From assembly GCA_032158125.1 (NCBI GenBank), contig JASKOT010000001.1:558001-622000 (forward strand): a stretch of 64,000 bases of DNA, in the 5' to 3' direction. Below, piece after piece: positions 12,292 to 24,771 of this stretch; within the stretch, counting starts at the first letter, position 1; each line of letters starts with the position of its first letter. The position numbers and the translations under genes were made by a program. This DNA is from Papiliotrema nemorosa. Taxonomy: Eukaryota > Basidiomycota > Tremellomycetes > Tremellales > Rhynchogastremaceae. The notes beneath the pieces are model-generated. The model was not told where the DNA came from. It saw nothing but the letters and a program-made list of their open reading frames with translations, and made no database searches.

Positions 12292-13222
12292 ACTGGCTTG
12301 AGCAGATTGGATTGGACGGTATGAGTGGAGAGAGATAAGCGGTAGTACTGGGCCGAGCTACGGATCCTCTGCGCTGATTATATGGATGACCAGCATTCCC
12401 TTCGGCCAAGTCGACGGCCAGCAACGAGTCGAATGCATGCTAAGGCGTTCAGACCTCCACAAGATGGGTCCTACACCTTTGCCGGGCGGAAGTAGCCTTT
12501 CCCGATATCCTAGCGTTGTCGAATCAGATTGGCCAGATAAGCCCATTGTAGGTGTTAGGAGCGCAAATCTAGTCGACAGAAAGCGTTACGCGCGGAATTG
12601 CGATCCAAAAGTGAAATCTGGATCGCTGTCAGTCGCCCAAGGAGTCCAGATGGGGCTATCTGGACACCAGTCTGATGCGGGGATTCAACGCGTCGGCTCT
12701 GAAGGGGTGGCTTGAGGGTCCGAACCAATGCGGAAACGCTGGATTCCTGTGGCTTTGACTCCAGTTTTTCCCCGCCTGATTCGAATGGCGAGCTTATCAG
12801 CTGATGCTCAAAACGAGTCCGTACCATCAAGCATGCGAGTAGACCCAAGAGATTGCAAGTCACTCTCACAAGGGCGCTCTGCCTTCGCTCGGGCGGTCAC
12901 ACCACTAGAACACTGGTGAAGCCTTTCGGCAAGACCGTCATCGCGAGACACATTCAGCCGCTATCAGCGTCTTCGCCTTCTGGATCCATTTAGACTCCGA
13001 TCGTGATACAGATCCTTCGAGAACACTCCGAGCGCAATCTCGAATCTAGGAGACCATAATTGCTGCATTATCGCTTTCCAGCACTCCTTCCCAGGCCTCC
13101 ACCGGGGATCTAGGACGAAACGGTTATCTCGATCGAACGGTCAACGATCGACTTGGTATAAGAGGTGACCGGAGGGTGCCCTAGTCAGTCATCCACGAAC
13201 ACTCACCACGAACATTCACAAG
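12292..13222. other. Divergent promoter region, dioxygenase and amino-acid permease
   Basis: About 930 bp between two divergently transcribed genes. Reading frames inside are short and unsupported. The arrangement would let one regulator control both genes, which is inference from orientation only. Confidence 0.45.
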
Positions 13223-15263
13223 ATGTCCGATATCAAGGGAGCCGAAACTAGCGACAAGTACCTGTCTGGGGATGTGGTACAGGCGGTCGCTTCCGATATG
13301 GGCATGACCCCTTCGGTGGAAGAGGCATCGTTCCAGGCCCGCCTCACCGAACAGGTCAACCATCGAAAGCTCAACTCTCGGCAAGTTCAATTGACAAGTA
13401 TTGCGGGTGCAATCGGTGCGATGCTTTTCGTGTCCATCGGTGGTGGTCTTGCTTCCGGTCCCATTTGTCTTCTCGTCGGTGAGTCTCACCTGATATCCGA
13501 CCTCCTCCACACATTGATGTGTAAGCGTACTTTTTCTGGTGTACGGTCGTATACGGTATTGCGCAATGTCAACTCGAAATAGTCACCATGTTTCCGCTCG
13601 ATGGGTCATTCCTTCGTTTGGCTGGTCGGATGGTCGACCCCGCACTGGAGGTCGCTGTCAGCTGGAACATGTTCTTCGCTATGGCGAGTTATGTCATTTT
13701 TGAAGCGACGATCATCAACACTTTGGTAGGATATTGGGGGTATGACCTGTCACCAGCGATTCTTATTACCATTTCTCTCATCATTTATTTCGGTTTGAAC
13801 ATCTGGAGAGCAGACTTGTTTGGTGAGGTGGAATGTGAGTCTAGTCTCCGCCATATCTACATCGAGGCTGATTGGCAAGTTTGGATCGCCATGGGTAAAG
13901 TTCTCCTCGCTCTCGGCATGATAGTATACACATTCATTGTCATGGTCGGGGGCAATCCGCTGCATGAGTGAGCCAAGATAGAATACTACTGTAGGAGACT
14001 GCGCTGATGATCCAGCAAATTTGGCTTCCGATACTGGAAAGAGCCTGCGCCCTGGGTCGGCGACGACTCGGCTAGCCGGATGAAATCGTTTGTCAACGCC
14101 ATTATCATTGCAACGTTCACCATGGGTGGTCCCGAGTACATCTCCATGATCGCTGGTGAAGCAAAACAACCTCGAAAAACCATCGCTCGAGCTTTCAGAA
14201 CCATCATGTTGCGGCTGATCATCTTCAACATCGGTGGTGCCCTCTGCATCGGTATCCTCGTTCCATCTAATGACCCGACGTAAGTTATCATTCAAGTCGG
14301 GCTAGAGTCAATCGCTCATCTCCTCAGCTTGACAAATGGTTCAGACACCTACGCCGGTGGCTCGCCCTAGTGGGTGTTGCCGAGAATCGACAGAAAGCCG
14401 CGCTGACCTGTAGCATCATCTCGATGAAACGACTTGGTATTAAGGTTTTACCCTCGATTGTGACGGCTGCTTTGATCACCACCATCGTCTCGGCCGGTAA
14501 CGCCTACACCTTCGGCGCCTCTAGGGCATTGCATGCCCTTGCGCTGGACGGCAAAGCCCCTAAAATTCTCAAGAGGACCAACAAGCAGTGAGTCCCGTAT
14601 GAACGCGCGGCATGATGTCTGACGATCTTAGCGGTGTCCCATACGTTGGTGTCATCTGCGTTGGACTGCTCTCTACCCTTGCCTACCTTGCTCTCGGTTC
14701 TACGTCTGCCAAAGTTCTTAGTTGGATCACCTCGTGAGTCGCCACCGAAGAACGATGCAATAGGTCAAGCATTTGATTGACTTGATAGATTCTGCACTGC
14801 CGCGACACTGTTCAACTGGGTCGTGATGTGCATCACTTACATTCGATTCCAACGAGCAATGAAAGTGCAAGGTATAAAACGAGAAGAGTATCTCATCCAT
14901 CGATCCAAGTTCCAACCATGGATCAGCTACTGGTCGTTCTTCTGGTCCTTCCTGTTCCTCTTTGTACAGGGATACGGTGTCTTCCTCAAGGGCAAATGGA
15001 ACACTGCTACCTTCATCTTCAACTATGGTATCGTGAGTGTCACGTCCTTATCTTCAAGTGAGTGGATCTAACGGCAGATCGGATTGGCGGGTGGCATAGG
15101 TCTAGCCTATAAGATCATCCTACGCACACCTTTCAGGCGGGCAAAGGATATCGATCTTCACACCGACCTTGATCTATTTCAAGCTTTGGACGACCACTAT
15201 GAGACTGAAAAAGAAGTAGCTCCATCGACGAGGATGGGTCGGATCGCCGAGAAGGTGTTCTAA
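13223..15263 (+). CDS. APC-superfamily amino-acid permease (YAT family)
   Basis: Start ATG at 13223; first exon to 13478, intron 13479-13525 and then at least seven more short introns, all GT..AG and in phase. Family landmarks: QLTSIAGAIGAMLFVSIGGG in the first membrane segment, WCTVVYGIAQCQLEIVTMFP after the first splice, FTMGGPEYISMIAGEAKQPR in the middle, NAYTFGASRALHALALDGKA later, and FLFLFVQGYGVFLKGKW near the end. About twelve membrane segments are expected. This family imports amino acids with protons across the plasma membrane. It is divergent from the PhyH-like gene. Substrate specificity cannot be read from sequence. Confidence 0.88.
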
Positions 15264-15296
15264 GTGCTCTACCTGCCTGTCTGCACTGAACGTGAC

Positions 15297-15321
15297 GAGG
15301 GGAGGAGGAGGAGGAGGAGGG
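15297..15321. repeat. GGA trinucleotide microsatellite
   Basis: A short run of GGA units lies in the gap between the convergent permease and thaumatin-like genes. Confidence 0.85.
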
Positions 15322-15511
15322 TTTATCATACAGTATATACGTAGTCTCACGATCAGTAGCGAGCTCAGAGTTGTCATAAAGGAGATGTCAGGCATGCAAG
15401 TGCGCGAACCAAAGTTGTCGAACGGAGTGTGTTTCACGAGGAGGTTGTCCATCCCCTTCGTGGCATCCATAGCGACTGTCAAAGTCTCACGCTACACGTT
15501 CCCTCTTCCGC

Positions 15512-17088
15512 TCATTGCCCGGATGCCACTGCGCCTTCTCCATATCTGCCATGACCCCAGCGATGTTTTCGGTTGCAAGCATTTCCTTTACCCTTTCCTT
15601 GACCCCAACCCGCATTACCTGTCTCATTCCTTGTTCCGGTCTCGACTGCGCCCTGTCCAGATGTCGAGGTTGTAGAAACAGTTGAGCCGTCGATGAGTAT
15701 ATGCGACACACCAAAGCCTCCTGTCCCGTTGGGCCCCGGTCGACCCCTATGAGAACGGGTTGAAGTGGTTGATCCTGTTACAATAGCCGAGGTTGTAGAT
15801 GTCGAAGCGGAGGTGACAGTCGTCGTCATCGCACTTCGACTAGTTTCCAGTGCTGCAGCGCCATCAAGCCCCGTAGCGACCGTAGCGACCACGTCGAGAG
15901 TTCCGCTCTGGATACCCTTGGTAGGTGATGCTCCTACCTTGAAGGTTTGGGAGAACGCAGTAACCTTGTTCGAGCAAGTTGCAGTGGCACTGTCATACTC
16001 CCTGCCCGGGGTTTGGGTACCGACGTAGTCGGTCCGATTGGGGCAAAATTCGATGATGTAGTCTGCTTTTTGGGAAGTCGACGGGCAGGTCCATAAGGCC
16101 GTCTCGGATCTCTCGCTAGACTGGTTAGCAGTGTGAAGTATAATGGGTGTACGCATATCCACGTACTCATAGGCATACTGGGATTCAGCGAACTATCCAA
16201 GCAAGATTACGCCTGACAACTCACAGCATAAGCAGACTCGCAATTATCCTTGAAGAGCGAGTAATAGTCCACACCGCAGATCGCACACAGCTCGGGATCA
16301 TTGTAGCCACCTGCGACATCAGCATGATTCCCCAAGGACATACAGTCTCTAATGCTTACCCGAACAACAGGCTCTATTACCGAATTTCTCCTGCCCAAAG
16401 CCGGCGTTACAAGCTGCCAAACAGCCTAGATTTTTCCCCTCTGCGTCGATACCTGATCGTAAAACACCTGGGCAGAGAGGATTGATGTTTGCAGCACAGG
16501 ACGGTGATTCGCAAGAGTCGATCGAAGCATAAATATTCAGCGGGACATTGAACCCTGGCACGGGTCAATGCCGTCTATGGTGTCGCATGTATGACTCACC
16601 GTCTACAAGGGAGATGTCATAGTGGTCCATGCCCCCAGCATTCAAGGTAAACTCAGCTAATCTTTTAGCCCTTTCACAAAAGACAGCCCGAGAATCATTC
16701 ACCAAGGGTTGCAGGAGGCTCGTTAGTCCCTTGACTGTATAGTCAGCCTGATCCAACTTTATGCGAGAGCTACCGACCACTTCATGTCGCCTCCATTACC
16801 CGAACCACAACCACCAGTCAAGCATTTGAAGTTCCCTCCAGCCATGGTGCATCCCGTTCGGGCCCAGATTCGTCCCGCTTGCCAGGTGTCCGGCACTTCG
16901 AAAATCGTCTGTTGCTTTGAAGGGAGCTCCCATCCCGTCGCTTGACCCGGTTGACCCCCTACGCCAGTGTGCATCCCCGGCCAGATGGTGCTTTGGCAGG
17001 AATTGATGACCGTGATCTGCCGAGCCGAGGCTGACGGTATGGAGGCGATAAGATCCGCCGCAGCAAGCAAGACCGTGAAGGAAATCAT
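15512..17088 (-). CDS. Thaumatin-like secreted protein with Ser/Thr-rich tail
   Basis: The protein starts with a signal peptide (MISFTVLLAAADLIASIPSA) and continues ARQITVINSCQSTIWPGMHT, the typical thaumatin opening. Splicing over a GTCGGT donor gives GGDMKCQGTNEPPATLAEFT, then LNAGGMDHYDISLVDG, FNVPLNIYAS and the cysteine-rich segment PELCAICGVDYYSLF, matching the thaumatin fold and its conserved cysteines. Beyond that fold is a Ser/Thr/Gly-rich tail with many Thr-Ser pairs, likely O-glycosylated. Fungal thaumatin-like proteins bind or cleave beta-1,3-glucan, so a cell-wall role is likely. The last exon is uncertain: the frame used ends at 15512, but an additional intron in the tail cannot be excluded. 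Confidence 0.8.
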
Positions 17089-17664
17089 GTCTTAATGTGC
17101 GTGAGAGAAGTTGACTGTTGTTCTGTGTGTTGCGATATGTACAGATGAAGCTGTGATCTCTTGTGCGTAAAGAATGTCGGAGTGTAAAGAGTGTGAGTAG
17201 GCGCAGATCAGGTCAACAAGGCATACTGGCCGGCAGAAATATATGTAAAAATGACCAGCAAAACGGGCGAGGCTCGCCAAGTCAGAAGAACTTCTTGACG
17301 ACCGTCAGAGACCCCTTGCTTGGTCCTATCGATACCCCTTACGGGATTCCGCGCGAATCTGAAAGGAGTCGAAGTTTCGAAAGGATCTCCGGCGTTGCAT
17401 ACATCAACATCCCATGAAAGAACAAAGAGTGCCTGTGATGCCCCTGTCATGCTGTATCATGGTGACTTGCGTTTTGATGGTCAAGGACGTGTTTCAAGGG
17501 GAGCCGCGGTTTCCGGGCTGATGCGGCGGGGAATTCGGCCGGGTTCCATCAGCTGAATTTTTCGGTTGATGAGGTGTTGTCAGGATGCGAAAGATGCATA
17601 GTAAGATGCGCGGGGAGACTAGACACACCGATGCTGGGGAAATTATGTCTGATACTTCCACAGC
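17089..17664. other. Intergenic region, thaumatin-like 5' end to ABC transporter 3' end
   Basis: About 575 bp. It holds the promoter of the thaumatin-like gene. No coding feature is supported. Confidence 0.45.
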
Positions 17665-20544
17665 CTAGACCTCCAACTTTTCCCCCTCTCCACCTTCCCT
17701 CGGCCTGCTGTCGGCCGCCGAGCCTTTCTCGACGAGCAACTGTGCAGCCATCAATGTCCGGAATCGAGATCCTTCCTTTCGACTCTGCAGATCCGTCAGC
17801 CACCATCATAATTTTCAACCAGGCCCCGTGATGCTGACGATCTTCGCAAAGGAAAGGGAACGAGCAAAGAATCCGCGGCTTACCAAGACATCGTACCGCC
17901 CCTCCTCGCTGACAACGCCATCCTCAATTACCACCACTCGCTCGGCGCGAGCTATCGAGGACAGTCTGTGTGCGGCGAGGATCACTGTTATGCTCTTCTC
18001 TCTAATGATGTAGTCTATGGCGGCGTTCACCGCATTCTCTGACGACGAGTCCAACGCCGACGTAGCTGCCCGGTCAATGTAGAGCTCCAGGGATTAGAAG
18101 ACTACTCACCCTCGTCTAGCAGTAATATCGAAGGATTCCTGACCAGTGCACGAGCGATTGATATTCTCTGTCTTTGTCCACCTGACAAACTCGCTTTACC
18201 GACTGCATATGAGCCTCCGACCGTATACTTCTAAGCTCGTCACGCACTCATTGTGTCAAAGCCTTGCGGCAGGGACCAGATGAACTCGCAGTTTGCCATC
18301 CTTGCAGCCTCCTCGACGTCCTCTCGTGTAGCATGAGGTGTACCATACGCGATGTTGTCGTGTACTGTTCCGGCGAAAAGAATCGGGTCCTGAAAGACAA
18401 CGCCTATCCTGTCCCGCCACGACTCCGGGTTGAAGTCTCGAATATCCGTACCGTCGAATGTAATGCGACCTGAATCTGGATCATAAAATCGACTGATGAG
18501 CTGCTGTATCGAACTTTTACCACTTCCACTCGATCCTCTGCTCAATCAGCATGGGCATGGGGGCAAGTATGGTCATTGTGACTGACACTAATGCGACACT
18601 TGTCCCTGGCTCAACGGTGAGCGACACACCCTTCAACACCTCGACCTCTTTCCTGCTCGGATAGGTAAAGTGAACCTGTTCGAAGCGAATCGGACCGTTG
18701 CGCTCTGGCGCAAGCGATTTGCCAACGCTGAGGGGTATGGCGGATTCACGGTCCAGCAGCCAGAAAACACGCGCACCGGCTCCGACACCCTTCATCAGCC
18801 CGGTGAAGAATCCAGTCAATCCGGAGACCGAACCGCCCACATAGCTTGAGCGTCAGCTGGATACAGAAGTATGACTCGAAGCGGCTCACGCGCTATACAT
18901 CAAGAGCGAGGACAGATCTCCTACCGAGATCTCCGATCGAGACACAAGTGTTCCACCTGGGATGAGTTTTGGGGACGCCCGCGGTATTCAACTGACCGTA
19001 GCCTAGCAAACACAGGAGAGCAAGATTCCCCGTCAATCCGCTCATGCCCCAGAACACACCCGTCATGTATGCCTCCTTCCTAGCCAAGCCAAAAATACGG
19101 TCCACCTTCTGCTGAAAAAGTTGATCTTCGATCGCTTGGGAGTTGTACGCAGTGACAGTTTTGAAAGCGTTCAACTTTTCTTCCGCAGTCTGATAATTCA
19201 GTGAGTACACAGGGATTCTGCGTTTTATGTACCTTCGACATGTCACCGATAGCCTCCTGCGTGATATTGCTGAGCTTCCTCAGATATCTACCATAAAACA
19301 CCTGACGATCAGGCAAACATCTGTGGTGCAGAGTCGGCGATGCTCACAGCAAAGAGCGACACTGGTGGCACTACACATAACATGACCAACGTCAATTTGG
19401 CTGATATCCAAAACATCATTGACACTAGGGATCAGCGATTTCCACGTGCCGCGCAGTAACCGAACTGACCTCCTACTCCAGCCGATATCAATGCTCTGCA
19501 TCTTCAGCTTACTCCTACTAGCCCCGAAGCCCTCGACGTACCTCAGGCCGTCTGATAGATTGGAAGTTACACTATCCCCCAATATATTGCTATCCACGCT
19601 GAGTCGAGAGACGATATCTCCAGCAGACCGATCTGCAAACTCCGGCTCTTGCCTTAGTGTTGCCAAGTATGCCTGGCGTCTGACAATTAATCCACATGCC
19701 GTCGCGAGGACTGTCTTACTGTACCTTATACGGGCGATAATTCGCTGGCCTGACAATTTCATGATGATAGCCCGTCCTGTTAAAGCCGTCAGCTGAAGTA
19801 CATTCGGGATGGAGATAGTACAGACCTGTGTTACATGCTGCTCCGATAACGAATGCTCCAGCGAGGACTGACGCTGCTACAGGAAAAGACATTCCAAACA
19901 GAGCATCCTGAACGAGCGTCAGCGTGTTGTAGTGGGAGGAGTGACCGTCTAAACTCACCTGATTCGAAGAAAAGTAGTCTATAAGTCTACCGACTGTCAA
20001 TGGCACAAGCATGGATACTGAGCTCGACACTACCAGCTGCACTGTCAATCTCATCGCATGCTGAGAGTCGCTAAGGGGTACTGACCAATCCAGCACCTAT
20101 ACTCAGTGCTCCAGCTTCTGGCCTTGCTAGCGATAACAGCTTTTTCACGCTCGATGAAGCATTCTCCTCGGGTGATGCATTGCTTTTGTCGCCCGCCAGA
20201 GAGAAGAGCTGAGTGAAACGAGATATAGCCCCTTGCTTTGGCCGATCGGGGTCAGGTTGTTGGGCGGGGGATGAAGGGGCTAGGGATGTCGGAACGGCGG
20301 GTTTGGACGATGAAGGAGCGGTCGATTCGTAGCGGCGTGAAGATGGAATATACCTCTTGGGATAATCTAGTGACCTAGATGGTCGGTCGAAGTATAGGGG
20401 ACTGGTGGAAGAGGAGGACGAGGCGAATGACCGGATGGATCGAGAGAGGTCATCCTCCACCCTACGTCCTATTCTACCTATACCGCATGTCGAACGATGC
20501 TGTCCTAGTCGGACTGCATGGAGACCCAGACGGAGACTGCTCAT
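17665..20544 (-). CDS. MDL1: Mitochondrial half-size ABC transporter, MDL1/ABCB10 type
   Basis: The N-terminus is basic and Ser-rich ([20 protein letters not shown]), consistent with a mitochondrial presequence. One membrane domain follows ([36 protein letters not shown]) and then one nucleotide-binding domain: Walker A in [20 protein letters not shown]-loop [13 protein letters not shown], signature [15 protein letters not shown], Walker [16 protein letters not shown] and the switch histidine in AAHRLSS. The final exon was extended past an intron beginning after YDVL to reach [16 protein letters not shown] and a stop at 17665; the alternative read-through frame would end in unrelated sequence. 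MDL1 proteins export peptides from the matrix in yeast. Many short introns interrupt the gene. Other mitochondrial ABCB proteins are possible, but the Mdl1 type fits best. Confidence 0.85.
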
Positions 20545-20794
20545 CCCCTTCTGACACTGTCCGATCGATGCTCAGAAGTTTGACAGCTAGTCACCGTCTA
20601 TAAGATGAAATGTCAACAACAATAGGCTCTTGAACGTTTCGGAAATTATGGCTCGATCGTCATTTTATCGGCCGGCGGGCGTCATGTCATACAGTCACAC
20701 CAAGGCCAACTGGACAAAACACCATGCATATGCATTACTATAACTTGCGATCGGATTCTCATCGGCAATAGTCGACTATCATGCTGAAGCACAC

Positions 20795-22474
20795 CTAGTT
20801 GATGGAGACGAGCTTGACATCAAACTTCAAGGTGGATCCCTTGGGGATACCGGGCAGCTTTTGGTTGCCATAGGCCAAGGCGGCGGGGATGGTCAATCGT
20901 CGCTCCCCACCGACAGCCATACCGGCGAGACCCTCGTCCCAGCCTTTGATCACCTCTCCTCGTCCAAGAACAAAGGAGAATGGCTTTCCGCTGGTGTTGG
21001 CATCGAACTGTTTGCCGTTCTCAAGCTTGCCAATGTATCTGGCCAAGTCAGTCAGATTCGAGCAGAATTTTAGATGCGGATCACTCACCGCATGCCCAAT
21101 CGCTTACCGCCTTTGGCAGCAGGTCCATCTCCGACCTTGACATCTTCGATGATCAGACCGCTAGGCAAGGTTCGCTAGAAACAGTCAGCACAGGCTTGAA
21201 GGGAGGAAGCGCGATTAGGAGAGTCAGAACGGGTCATGGAATAAGACAAGACCACAGGATGCATGTCTAATTCCAAGTTACTCGTGTACTGACTCTCCTC
21301 GTGAAATCTAGGGTTATGATGGTTTTACTTTCGCACCTTTTGCTGTTTTTGCTCCTTCTTAACCTCGGCCTTCTTCTCCTGGGCGGGAGCAACGGTAACG
21401 CTCTCCGCACCGGTAGACTCTCGCTTGGCCTTCTTGGCCAGCTTTTTCTTCTGGGCCTTGCTCAACTCCTCAGTGGCCTCAGTAGCGGCGGCTTTCGGGG
21501 CAGGAGACTCGATGGCATCGGCCTTTCGCTTCTTGTTCTCGGTGGCAGCAACGGCGGGTTTGGCAGACTCGGCCTTGGTGGCCTTCTTGGGAACGACAGT
21601 CTCGGCAATCTCGGTGATTTTGCTGCTTGTTAGCCGACACGCTATGTGCTCGAGGCTCGACTTACCCGACCGGGATGTCCTCGTCCTCCTCGAGCTCCTC
21701 GTCGTCATCGTAGAGGTCAGAGTAGTCATCGTGCGAGTCGTAGTCAGACTCGTCGTCAGAGTCTTCGAAACCGGGTTGGTAAATGTAGTTTCCGAGCAGG
21801 TGCACGGCGCTGAGCGTTAGATTGTTTCGTTTCAGCGCGTTAGAGAACTCACTTCTCTCCTGTAACCTCGAACATGACGGCGTCACCGCTGACAAAGGTG
21901 AGGTCGACGGAAGCTTGTTCAATCTGGGATTAAGCGTGATTCTCCGACGACATGTCGAGGCTTACCTTGCCGGCGGTCAATGAGCAGATGACATTGGTCT
22001 CCTCAATCTCCTCGTCATCGTCAAAGTCCTCGTCGTCCTCACTGTCCTCATCGTCGAGCTCCTCGTCGTCATCCTCTTCGTCCTCGTCTTCGTCCTCGTC
22101 TTCCTCGTCGTCTTCGGCGTCACCGTTGGCGGCAGCCTTGCCCTTCTTGGGAGTGAGCTTGAAACCCTCCTCCTCGTCCAACTCAAACTCGTCCTCGTCG
22201 AGCTCCTCATCGTCGTCAATGTCGATGTCGCTGTCAAATTCAGAGTCCGAGTCGTCACCGAAAGGAGGAACAGGCTGGTGAGTGACCTTTACGACGGATC
22301 GTCCGTCGGTGGATCGAAGCTCCTCTCCGAGAGCAACGTTGGTGATCTGGAAGTCCCGTCGGATGTACATGGGGTACTTCTCTCCTATTGGAAGTCAGTC
22401 TATGTGCAGAGCGTCGGCTAACATCACTCACCGGGGAGGAGAGTCAAGCTCCAGAGATTCATTTTGCAGGCCAT
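20795..22474 (-). CDS. FPR4: Nucleolar FKBP-type peptidyl-prolyl isomerase (Fpr3/Fpr4 type)
   Basis: Start ATG at 22474 ([20 protein letters not shown] after splicing). The N-terminal part is a nucleoplasmin-like domain with a long acidic insert of Asp/Glu runs (about 22020-22250), a second acidic tract, and a basic Lys/Ala-rich region ([14 protein letters not shown]). The C-terminal FKBP domain follows: [40 protein letters not shown], and [20 protein letters not shown]. Drug-binding-type FKBP residues (the FxxG, GWDEG and aromatic positions) appear intact. Fpr3/Fpr4 proteins act as histone chaperones and isomerise histone prolines in nucleolus and chromatin. The gene has several introns and shares a 284-bp promoter region with the divergent ARPC4 gene. 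Confidence 0.88.
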
Positions 22475-22758
22475 GTTGAAAGATGTATGGGGTATTGGGT
22501 GGTGGGGTGTAGAAGATGGAGATGAACGTTTCCAAAAATCAACCTTTGAACTTTTGAAAATCAACCGGAAAACACGTGAGGCGGGTGGCGAGAAAACAGG
22601 GGTGGCGTGGCGTGTCGGTCATCGCCGCTCCCGACACGCTGCCTGCGGTGATATGATCGGCGAATAAGCGATGTGGCACCGGTTAGTGACGTATCACCCC
22701 CCTCCCATGTCTGCTCATTCCATCCCAGTCACCTATAGCATTCAGCTCGACACACACA
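22475..22758. promoter_or_regulatory. Bidirectional promoter interval, FPR4-like / ARPC4
   Basis: 284 bp separate the two divergent start codons, so both promoters must lie here or in the 5' leaders. A C-rich run (caccccc context near 22697) is present; no TATA box was recognised. Confidence 0.5.
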
Positions 22759-23472
22759 ATGGTGAGCGCCCACGGGAGGGTTCCAAGCAGTCATGCTGAT
22801 GCTCAGTCCAACACACTGAGGCCGTACCTCAATGCCGTCAGAAGCACTCTGACAGCGGCTCTCACCTTGCAGAACTTCTCCTCGCAGGTTGTCGAGCGAC
22901 ACAACAAGCCCGAGGTTGAGGCTAGGTGAGTTGTTCAGTCTGCACCTTACTCAGCCTTTTGATCCTTCCGAGACCGTTCACTGATCATCTAGACAATCAA
23001 TCGAGGCCTTGCTGCATCCCTTGGTCGTGTCGCGAAATGAATCGGAACGTGTTTTGATAGAACCCTCGGTCAACTCTATCCGGCTCAGTATCGCCATTAA
23101 ACAAGCCGATGAGATTGAGAAGATTCTGTGTCACAAATTCACTCGATTCATGATGATGCGGGCAGAAGGTTTCGTCATTCTCAGGAGAAAACCTATACCT
23201 GTAAGGCGACGCCAGACGCGATCAGGCCGTGCATTGACGTTTAGGGATACGACATTTCATTCTTGATCACCAACTTTCACGGAGAATCCATGTTGAAGCA
23301 TAAACTCGTCGACTTTATCATTCAATTTATGGAAGATGTGGACAAGGAGATTTCAGAGATGAAATTGTCGTTGAATGCGAGAGCGCGTATCGTTGCTGAG
23401 AGCTATCTCTCCACGGTGAGTTCTTGGTATTTCTCTCTCCGAGAAGAGCAGCGCTGAATTCTAGTTCGCATA
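22759..23472 (+). CDS. ARPC4: Arp2/3 complex subunit 4 (20 kDa subunit)
   Basis: Exons 22759-22761, 22807-22925, 22993-23200, 23245-23415 and 23464-23472 sum to 510 nt, encoding 169 residues, the usual size. The first exon is only the ATG and the last only three codons. The sequence [60 protein letters not shown] and [20 protein letters not shown] is diagnostic for this highly conserved subunit, which helps nucleate branched actin. The model is strongly supported because each splice preserves the family sequence. The C-terminus (YLSTFA) is slightly shorter than the animal form. Confidence 0.95.
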
Positions 23473-23857
23473 GGGTTGTACCAGTACTGAAGAGGCATGC
23501 ATGTATTTCTCTACAAGATCAACCTGATTGGGCGTATCTCTCAGAGGTAAGCGCTGATTGACGGGTCTTTTGTCGTCTGGATCGGAGATCATCTGCAGGT
23601 TGAAGTCTTTGGTGGGATTGCACTGACAGCTGAGATATTATCTCCATTGTGCTTGAAACTCCAAACCTATCTCGAGTAGTATCAACTCTGCAACTCGCAG
23701 CCAGACTCGAAAATCAAAGGACAGCAGTTTGAGGATCCGCGTGTCGATCATAGTCGCACATCTTCCAGTATACTTGCAATAGCTCGACTTGCTGCCTTAC
23801 CCTCGTACGTGACGTCAAGCCTTCATCGCGATCACACCAAATTACTCTATTCTGACC
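23473..23857. other. Intergenic, ARPC4 3' flank to orphan gene
   Basis: About 385 bp without a supported gene. Presumably the ARPC4 terminator and the promoter of the first orphan gene. Confidence 0.4.
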
Positions 23858-24490
23858 ATGTCCCTTCCGATAACCGCAATCAAAAGCTCTATGTCTAGCT
23901 CGGCTAGTCTCCCTCGAGCCACAACCTTGTGTGTCCCGGCAGACTGTCGCTGTGATGGCTACGAGCATTCCCAGCCCACCGGTGTATACATGTCAGCAAC
24001 CATCCTCACTGTGGAAGACGCGGCGCGCCAATCAGGCGAAAGTGACGGTCAAATCAGTCGTTCCAGAACTCGCTTTGTGGAAGACATCGCTCATGCACTC
24101 TTCATGCTACAACATCGACCAACCGCGGACACTTCTGTGAGCTCTCCACCAGCTTTTCGCTTTATGAACAAAGAAGGGCAAGAAGTCGGAACCTTTCGAA
24201 CGGATTGCGACCTACGAGCCATGGCCCTCAACGATGGTGGGCGAAGGGAACGGCACACTGAGCGTCTACCAGACTCTCCTTTGACCGTTCTCCAAGCTAT
24301 GACGCTTTACCCACAGTGGTGTCTTCGGGTGTTGGACACGCATTCAGTAGTAGCTGGCACGATGGTGAATGACGCTTTTGTCCCGAGTGATTGGCAGGCG
24401 TTTGATATGGGCGGAGTCAGGGATGATCGAATGACGGCGTATAGAACTTGGCGAGAGGGGTTTCTGACTTGGACACAGGAGAAGGTATGA
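23858..24490 (+). CDS. Orphan protein A, related to the next gene
   Basis: A single open frame of 210 codons with no intron needed, unusual here where most genes are intron-dense. I do not recognise a family. There is no signal peptide or membrane segment. The central part reads PAFRFMNKEGQEVGTFRTDC followed by DLRAM, and near the end NDAFVPSDWQAFDMGG and YRTWREGFLTW. The same pattern (FRF-x2-KEG-x5-TF-x2-DCD and later AFVP followed by W-rich C-terminus) recurs in orphan B immediately downstream, so the pair is a tandem duplication that has diverged strongly. A later in-frame ATG (MSSSAS, 11 codons on) is an alternative start. Function unknown. Confidence 0.6.
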   Translation: MSLPITAIKSSMSSSASLPRATTLCVPADCRCDGYEHSQPTGVYMSATILTVEDAARQSGESDGQISRSRTRFVEDIAHALFMLQHRPTADTSVSSPPAFRFMNKEGQEVGTFRTDCDLRAMALNDGGRRERHTERLPDSPLTVLQAMTLYPQWCLRVLDTHSVVAGTMVNDAFVPSDWQAFDMGGVRDDRMTAYRTWREGFLTWTQEKV

Positions 24491-24771
24491 AATGTCGCCG
24501 TGTTTCATGGGTAGGGGGCCAAGGCGATCTTCCCACACTTGACTACAATACTGAATGTATCCTTTGCTAGCTGAAGGATCTTCTCATAAGGGGCTTGACG
24601 ATCTTTTCGAACACGTTTGGCGACGATTTCCGGGCAAGTCATTGGGAACGACGCCGAACGACTATATGGAGATATTTGAACAAAGGTAAGCTGATGGGAT
24701 GGTCATGTTGGCTTCGTGAGTTGTCACCCCAAATTTGTGTTTCTGCTTTGTCGTTTTTACTCGAATCGAAC

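Noticed and set aside
21952..22281. Plus-strand frame with a long polyserine run
   Set aside because: It is the antisense of the acidic Asp/Glu-coding tract of the FKBP gene, a shadow caused by GAC/GAG repeats.
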